Shown here: positions 59,132 through 64,000 of the stretch, in pieces
Layout: each line of letters begins with the position of its first letter
Numbering within the stretch: the first letter of the stretch is position 1
NCBI GenBank assembly: GCA_030425645.1
Contig: JAUHZK010000002.1
Coordinates: 124,001 to 188,000 of the forward strand
Direction: 5' to 3'
Origin: Gammaproteobacteria bacterium
GTDB taxonomy: Bacteria; Pseudomonadota; Gammaproteobacteria; JAPPPA01
Length of the DNA stretch: 64,000 bases
The notes under the pieces: generated by a model
Seen by the model: only the letters and a program-made list of their open reading frames with translations
Databases searched by the model: none
What the model was told of the DNA's origin: nothing
Position numbers and translations under genes: made by a program

Positions 59132-60799
59132 CTACTTGTCGTCTAGCTGTTGACGTAGCAAGTCGCCCAACGAGGTAGAGGCTGAGTCAGCACTCTTGTA
59201 CTCGTCCATTACAGCTTGCTCTTCAGCAACTTCTTTGGCTTTCACAGACAGTGAAATTGAACGGCTCTTACGGTCAATGCCAACGAAGCGAGCTTCGATT
59301 TCTTCACCTTCTTTCAGTACAGTGCGCGCATCTTCAACACGCTCACGTGAAAGCTCAGAAGCACGTACATAACCTTCAACACCTTCAGCAAGCTCTACAG
59401 TTGCGCCTTTAGGCTCAACCTCAAGAATCTTACCAGTCACGATGCTACCTTTAGGGTTAGCAGCGATGTAGTTGCTGAATGGGTCTTGGTCTAGTTGCTT
59501 AACGCCAAGTGAGATGCGCTCACGCTCTGCGTCAACAGAAAGCACAACAGCTTCAACTTCTTGACCTTTCTTGAAGTTACGCACAGCGTCTTCACCGGTG
59601 TCGTCCCAAGTAAGGTCAGACAAGTGAACAAGGCCGTCGATGCCGCCTTCAAGACCAACGAAGATACCAAAGTCAGTAATAGACTTGATTGCGCCAGTCA
59701 CTTTGTCGCCCTTGTTGAAGTTCATGCTGAACTGTTCCCAAGGATTCGCGTGACACTGCTTCATGCCTAGTGAGATACGACGACGTTCTGCGTCAATATC
59801 CAACACCATAACTTCAACTTCTTGACCAACGGTAACCACTTTCGCAGGGTTAACGTTCTTGTTAGTCCAATCCATTTCAGAAACGTGTACCAGACCTTCA
59901 ACACCGTCTTCTAGCTCAACGAAGCAGCCGTAGTCGGTTAGGTTGGTTACTTTACCCGCTAGGCGTGTGCCCACTGGGTAGCCGTTGGCAACTTCAACCC
60001 AAGGATCTGAGCCCATTTGCTTAAGGCCAAGAGAAACACGTACTTTCTCTTTGTCGAACGATAGAACCTTAACTTCGATCTCATCACCGATAGCAACAAC
60101 CTCAGATGGGTGCTTAACGCGTTTCCACGCCATGTCGGTAATGTGAAGCAGGCCGTCGATGCCGCCCAAGTCAACAAACGCACCGTAGTCGGTAAGGTTT
60201 TTAACCACACCTTTAACGGTTGCGCCTTCAGCAAGAGTCTCAAGTAGAGCTTCGCGCTCAGCGCTGTACTCTTCTTCAACCACTGCACGACGAGAAACAA
60301 CAACGTTGTTACGTTTTTGGTCTAGCTTGATTACTTTGAACTCAAGCTCTTTGCCTTCTAGGTAAGCGGTGTCGCGTACAGGACGTACATCAACAAGCGA
60401 ACCTGGTAGGAAGGCACGGATAAGACCGATTTCTACAGTGAAACCACCCTTAACCTTACCGGTCAATAGACCAGTAATAATGTCTTGGTTTTCGTGAGCT
60501 TTTTCTAGCTCAGTCCACGCACGTGCACGTACCGCTTTCTCGCGTGACAGACGGGTTTCACCGAAACCATCTTCAACCGCGTCTAGGGCTACTTCAATGG
60601 TGTCGCCAACAGCAACTTGTAGTTCGCCGTTTTCGTCTTTGAATTGCTCTAGAGGTACTACGCCTTCAGATTTAAGGCCAGCGTGGATAATGACAACGTC
60701 ATTATTAATATCAACGATTACACCGTCGATGATGGAGCCGATTTGCATCGACTTGTCGTGTAAGCTTTCTTCAAAAAGCTCAGCAAAAGATTGAGTCAT
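59132..60799 (-). CDS. rpsA: 30S ribosomal protein S1
   Basis: 555 residues from ATG 60799 ([12 protein letters not shown]). ATG 60808, three codons earlier, is the alternative but leaves no room for the GGTGA ribosome-binding site. Six S1 repeats are visible, each with a G-x-V...YGAF/CFVEL pattern: the first two bind the ribosome, the others bind mRNA. S1 recruits leadered mRNAs to the 30S and in E. coli represses its own translation. A hairpin with an AGGA loop is found in its leader (separate entry). It lies 104 bp after cmk. Confidence 0.98.
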   Translation of the reverse strand: MTQSFAELFEESLHDKSMQIGSIIDGVIVDINNDVVIIHAGLKSEGVVPLEQFKDENGELQVAVGDTIEVALDAVEDGFGETRLSREKAVRARAWTELEKAHENQDIITGLLTGKVKGGFTVEIGLIRAFLPGSLVDVRPVRDTAYLEGKELEFKVIKLDQKRNNVVVSRRAVVEEEYSAEREALLETLAEGATVKGVVKNLTDYGAFVDLGGIDGLLHITDMAWKRVKHPSEVVAIGDEIEVKVLSFDKEKVRVSLGLKQMGSDPWVEVANGYPVGTRLAGKVTNLTDYGCFVELEDGVEGLVHVSEMDWTNKNVNPAKVVTVGQEVEVMVLDIDAERRRISLGMKQCHANPWEQFSMNFNKGDKVTGAIKSITDFGIFVGLEGGIDGLVHLSDLTWDDTGEDAVRNFKKGQEVEAVVLSVDAERERISLGVKQLDQDPFSNYIAANPKGSIVTGKILEVEPKGATVELAEGVEGYVRASELSRERVEDARTVLKEGEEIEARFVGIDRKSRSISLSVKAKEVAEEQAVMDEYKSADSASTSLGDLLRQQLDDK

Positions 60800-60860
60800 G
60801 TTACTCATTCACCAGTTTTAACCGCAGCGCCATCCAATGCATCACGGGTTTTTAACAACG

Positions 60861-60880
60861 TCGATTCATCCTTGAATCAA
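60861..60880 (-). promoter_or_regulatory. Hairpin with AGGA tetraloop in the rpsA leader
   Basis: The mRNA reads TTGATTCA-AGGA-TGAATCGA: an 8-bp stem (one G-U pair) with AGGA in the loop, ending 61 nt before the start codon. In E. coli the rpsA initiation region is built of hairpins with GGA in the loops, which serve S1 autoregulation; this one has that form. It has no T-run, so it is not a terminator of cmk. Confidence 0.55.
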
Positions 60881-60903
60881 CAGAAAAATTCTTTCGACTG
60901 CGC

Positions 60904-61629
60904 TTATCGCGCTTTAATGCCCAGCTTGCGCTCACATAGGGCCGTTACTTCGGCAAGCACTGCGGCTGCCGGCATCGAACTCGTATCTAGCTGCAAAGCC
61001 CCTTCTGCCGGGACTAAAGGCGATTCTTTACGAGTTCGGTCACGCTCATCACGCTCGCGAATTTCATCCGCCACTTGCGCAGTAAGCGCGCGCATTCTAC
61101 TTGGGTCTAGATCTGCGGGCAACTTTCCTAATTCTTGCAGTTGCTTGGTACGCCGTTTAGCGCGCTCTTCCGGCGACGCTGTTAGGAAAACTTTAACTTC
61201 AGCCTCAGGAAAGATAACCGTGCCCATATCACGGCCATCTGCTACTAGCCCAGGCGCCTTGCGAGCTGCATGTTGCACATTCACTAACTCAGCTCGCAAT
61301 TCTGGCAATACCGCTACTTGGCTCGCTAACTCACCAGTTTTCTCTTCGCGTACACGATGCGTCACATCTTCGCCGTCCAAACAAATACGCTCGGCACCGT
61401 TCTCATCAGCGCCGAAACTCACATCCATTTGCCGAGCCACCGCCGCGACCGCAGCACCGTCAGTGAACACAACGCCTTTAGCCTGAGCTGCCAGCGCAGA
61501 TAAGCGATACAAGGCGCCGCTATCTAACAAGGAAAACCCAAACTGCTGGGCCAGACGCCGACAAAGGGTGCCTTTGCCAGACCCACTAGGGCCATCAATG
61601 GCGATCACCGGAATCGTTGCCGTAGTCAT
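60904..61629 (-). CDS. cmk: Cytidylate kinase
   Basis: 241 residues from ATG 61629, 2 bp after the aroA stop with GGAG about 10 bp upstream; a GTG at 61638 overlapping aroA is possible but less likely. P-loop DGPSGSGKGT, the CMP-contact DGRDMGTV and the lid region RRTKQLQELG identify Cmk, which makes CDP and dCDP. Part of tyrA-aroA-cmk-rpsA, the pseudomonad order, and cmk-rpsA-ihfB is shared with E. coli. Confidence 0.96.
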   Translation of the reverse strand: MTTATIPVIAIDGPSGSGKGTLCRRLAQQFGFSLLDSGALYRLSALAAQAKGVVFTDGAAVAAVARQMDVSFGADENGAERICLDGEDVTHRVREEKTGELASQVAVLPELRAELVNVQHAARKAPGLVADGRDMGTVIFPEAEVKVFLTASPEERAKRRTKQLQELGKLPADLDPSRMRALTAQVADEIRERDERDRTRKESPLVPAEGALQLDTSSMPAAAVLAEVTALCERKLGIKAR

Positions 61630-61631
61630 AA

Positions 61632-62957
61632 CTAACACTCCGACAGCTGGGCGCCTAAACGCGCCATCAGCGGGAAGAACGTAGGGAATGACGTATTCAC
61701 CGTTTCGCAGCCTTGCACGGTAATGTCGCAGCGGCTCATCAAAGAGGCGATGACAAAACTCATAGCAATACGGTGGTCATGCTGCGCATCGATAACGACG
61801 CCCCCGGCCGGTGCCTTCTGCGACAAACCTTGCACCACCATGCCATCAGCCGTGGCTTCAACCTCAATACCCATCGATTGTAAGCCGTCGGCCATGACCT
61901 GAATTCGGTCGCTTTCTTTAACGCGTAGTTCCTCGGCACCAGTCACCACGGTTTCGCCTTCGGCAAAGCTAGCGGCGACGAACAGCGCTGGAAACTCATC
62001 AATGGCTAGCGGCACCAGCTCTTCTGGCACATGAATGCCTTTCAGCCCGCAATAACGAACCTGTAAATCAGCGACTGGCTCCCCACCCTGCAGGCGTTCG
62101 TTATGAACTTCAATATCGGCACCCATTAGGCGCAGGATGTCGATCACGCCGGTGCGTGTTGGGTTCATGCCAATATTGTGGAGCAGTAGGTCAGAACCCG
62201 GTGTAATGCTTGCCGCTACCAACAAAAATGCCGCCGAAGAAATATCGGCCGGCACATTGATTGCGGTCGCAGTTAAACGGCCACCACCTTTTAAGGCCGC
62301 ATATTGAGGTTTGCTATCCACTTCGTAGCCGAAGCCCTGCAACATGCGCTCGGTATGATCGCGGCTCAAGCCCGGCTCGGTAACAACTGTTTCGCCTTCT
62401 GCGTAAAGGCCCGCCAACAAGATGGCCGACTTAACTTGGGCGCTAGCGACTGGCGAATCGTAGTGTAATGCCTGTAGCGCCTGACCGCCCTGTACCTTTA
62501 ACGGCGCCGTGCCATTTGAGGTGGTTTCAATCGCTGCCCCCATCGCCGCCAACGGATCAGTCACACGCCGCATCGGGCGTTTGCTTAGCGAGGCATCGCC
62601 GGTCAGTACCGAGTCAAAACCTTGGCCGGACAAGATGCCGGACATTAAACGCATAGAGGTACCGGAGTTACCTAAATCGAGCGCTTCAGTAGGCGCCACG
62701 AGGCCGTCAATACCGACGCCATGCACTGTTAATGAGGTTGCGCTTAAGGTATCCACCTTAACGCCCATCGCCTCGAAGGCGCGCTGCGTGCTCAGGCAGT
62801 CTTCACCATTTAGGAAGCCCGTCACCTCGGTAACGCCATCCGCCAAGGCGCCAAACATAATGGCACGATGAGAAATAGATTTATCGCCGGGTACGCGCAC
62901 CTCGCCGTTCAGGGCGACACGACCAGACAAACCATTCGCAAGGTAATTAAGACTCAT
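61632..62957 (-). CDS. aroA: 3-phosphoshikimate 1-carboxyvinyltransferase (EPSP synthase), class II type
   Basis: 441 residues from ATG 62957. Transfers enolpyruvate from PEP to shikimate 3-phosphate. The sequence contains the four class II motifs: GDKS (GDKSISHR), SAQVK, RDHTE and NPTR (NPTRTG), while class I enzymes such as E. coli AroA differ. At the PEP pocket it reads LGNSGTSMR with Gly, where the CP4 enzyme has Ala, so glyphosate sensitivity cannot be deduced. In Pseudomonas aroA is fused behind tyrA; here tyrA lies 80 bp upstream as a separate gene. Confidence 0.96.
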   Translation of the reverse strand: MSLNYLANGLSGRVALNGEVRVPGDKSISHRAIMFGALADGVTEVTGFLNGEDCLSTQRAFEAMGVKVDTLSATSLTVHGVGIDGLVAPTEALDLGNSGTSMRLMSGILSGQGFDSVLTGDASLSKRPMRRVTDPLAAMGAAIETTSNGTAPLKVQGGQALQALHYDSPVASAQVKSAILLAGLYAEGETVVTEPGLSRDHTERMLQGFGYEVDSKPQYAALKGGGRLTATAINVPADISSAAFLLVAASITPGSDLLLHNIGMNPTRTGVIDILRLMGADIEVHNERLQGGEPVADLQVRYCGLKGIHVPEELVPLAIDEFPALFVAASFAEGETVVTGAEELRVKESDRIQVMADGLQSMGIEVEATADGMVVQGLSQKAPAGGVVIDAQHDHRIAMSFVIASLMSRCDITVQGCETVNTSFPTFFPLMARLGAQLSEC

Positions 62958-63037
62958 AAAAGAACAGCCGGGAAATAGAGTAGATAGACGGCAAAAATAA
63001 GGCTGCAAATTTTATCGCAGCCGACTGCTATATGTTT

Positions 63038-63925
63038 TTATTTTGCGCTGTCGGAACGTTTTTTTGCGGCCTGTGCGGCGGCAAACACCTGTTCTAGGCG
63101 CTCACCAGAGTTAGCAACCGCCAAGGTGTCTCGCATTTGCTGCAGGTCGGCCAAGTATTGGTCTAATACTGGCAAGATCGCGTCTCGGTTCTGCAAACAG
63201 ATATCACGCCACATCACCGGGTCAGAGGCAGCAATACGGGTAAAGTCACGAAAACCGCCAGCGGCATAGGCGAATATCTCGCGTTTGTCTTCCATCTCCG
63301 CGAGCGTACTCACTAGCTGGTAGGCCAGTAAGTGCGGAAGATGGCTAGTAGCGGCTAGCACCTCATCATGATGATCCGGTGTCATATTCTGCACGGTGGC
63401 ACCAGCCAGTTCCCAAACCGCAGCAACCTGCTTAACAGCGGCGTCGGTGTTTTCTTGGAGCGGCGTTAAAATCACCCGATGCGCATCGAACAAATCGGCT
63501 TTAGCCGCGGCCGCCCCACTCTTTTCACGCCCGGCAATTGGGTGACCTGGGACAAAGCGGTCCAACAAATCGGCTTCAGGGTGCTTAGCGGCAACGCGCT
63601 TAATCTGTTCAACTACGGCGGATTTAGCACTACCCACATCGGTTAGCAAGGTATGCGAGGAAATATGCGGCGCCAATTCATCAACAACTGATTCCATTGC
63701 CCCCAATGGCGTAGCAATAACAATCAAATCGCAGTCGCCAAGATCAGCAAGATGCGCCGCACGGTCAGTAATTACGCCGTGCTCTTTGGCCCAATCTAAA
63801 TTGGCGGTATTACGGCCATAGCCCAACACCTTTAACTCAGGCATTACGCGTTTAAGCGACAGCGCCAAGGAGCCACCAATTAGGCCGACACCAACAATAC
63901 CGAGACTACGAATGGAATGATTCAT
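63038..63925 (-). CDS. tyrA: Prephenate dehydrogenase family protein (TyrA)
   Basis: 295 residues. The Rossmann motif GIVGVGLIGGSLALSL, DVGSAKS, FVPGHPIAGREKSG and the AYAAGGFRDFTRIAAS block mark the TyrA/arogenate dehydrogenase family. Oxidises prephenate (or arogenate) in tyrosine synthesis. It lies 9 bp after hisC and 80 bp before aroA. The gene is a single-domain form, without the ACT or chorismate mutase domains seen in some relatives and without the AroA fusion of Pseudomonas. Confidence 0.93.
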   Translation of the reverse strand: MNHSIRSLGIVGVGLIGGSLALSLKRVMPELKVLGYGRNTANLDWAKEHGVITDRAAHLADLGDCDLIVIATPLGAMESVVDELAPHISSHTLLTDVGSAKSAVVEQIKRVAAKHPEADLLDRFVPGHPIAGREKSGAAAAKADLFDAHRVILTPLQENTDAAVKQVAAVWELAGATVQNMTPDHHDEVLAATSHLPHLLAYQLVSTLAEMEDKREIFAYAAGGFRDFTRIAASDPVMWRDICLQNRDAILPVLDQYLADLQQMRDTLAVANSGERLEQVFAAAQAAKKRSDSAK

Positions 63926-63934
63926 GCCTACAGT

Positions 63935-64000
63935 CTAGTGGGTTGTTAAGGCTTCTTGCAGGGCTTTAATCGCAAAATCATTTTGCTCAGCCGTACCAAT
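63935..64000 (-). CDS. hisC: Histidinol-phosphate aminotransferase, C-terminal end only
   Basis: Only the last 21 codons and stop (63937-63935) are inside the window. The visible sequence IGTAEQNDFAIKALQEAL matches the C-terminal end of HisC (usual form VSIGT-EQN). The position directly upstream of tyrA agrees with the hisC-tyrA-aroA-cmk series. The rest lies beyond the right edge, so the call rests on a short stretch plus context. Confidence 0.75.
   Translation of the reverse strand: MGTAEQNDFAIKALQEALTTH

Overview
The window looks like chromosomal DNA of a free-living gammaproteobacterium close to the pseudomonad/cellvibrionad group. The evidence is gene order. dnaE-accA-tilS-pyrG-kdsA-eno-ftsB-ispD-ispF-truD, leuC-leuD-leuB-asd-fimV-truA-trpF-accD-folC-SPOR-cvpA-purF-metZ, rpsP-rimM-trmD-rplS and hisC-tyrA-aroA-cmk-rpsA-ihfB are all arranged as in Pseudomonas-type genomes, and the individual proteins are typical of that group. 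Coding density is high and no prophage, insertion sequence, CRISPR array or defence island is visible.

Layout. 1-2.3 kb: dnaX (3' part outside the window) on the minus strand, the SRP 4.5S RNA gene, a cluster of short palindromes and tRNA-Ser(GGA). 2.3-9.1 kb: an Smr-domain gene (+), then truD-ispF-ispD-ftsB-eno-kdsA-pyrG (-). 9.4-11.1 kb: a plus-strand lipoprotein gene with Ig-like repeats, inserted between pyrG and tilS. 11.2-16.7 kb: tilS-accA-dnaE (-). 17-26.8 kb: a plus-strand run of gspC-D-E-F (type II secretion), an unlisted 41-codon membrane gene, bioA, a secernin-family peptidase and a flavin amine oxidase. It meets oxyR (-) tail to tail with overlapping stop codons. 27.8-31 kb: rpsP-rimM-trmD-rplS and a ccsA/ypjD-like gene (-). 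31-32.5 kb: ffh (+). 32.5-54.3 kb: a long minus-strand series (DUF455, metZ, purF, cvpA, SPOR, folC, accD, trpA, trpB, trpF, truA, an EcfT-like membrane protein, fimV, asd, leuB, leuD, leuC, an MFS permease, aroC, prmB). 54.3-58.6 kb: SCO1-like, psd, a quinone oxidoreductase and a FecR-SPOR protein (+). 58.7-64 kb: ihfB, rpsA, cmk, aroA, tyrA and the last codons of hisC (-).

How it works together. Most genes serve core processes: replication (dnaX, dnaE), translation and RNA modification (rplS, rpsP, rpsA, trmD, rimM, truA, truD, tilS, prmB), protein targeting (ffs and ffh, both present here), isoprenoid, LPS, fatty-acid and phospholipid precursors (ispD, ispF, kdsA, accA, accD, psd), and aromatic, branched-chain and sulfur amino acids (aroA, aroC, tyrA, trpFBA, leuBCD, asd, metZ).

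The parts that depart from routine are a nine-A slippery run just after domain III of dnaX, the partial gsp operon fused to a metabolic tail, a KdsA carrying the metal-site cysteine, the lipoprotein insertion, a FecR-SPOR architecture, and several intergenic inverted repeats (27.85-27.99 kb, and one in each gap of leuC-leuD-leuB-asd). I did not find a convincing wholly new multi-gene system. The best leads are the dnaX recoding site, the gspCDEF hybrid operon with its small membrane protein, and the palindromic repeats.
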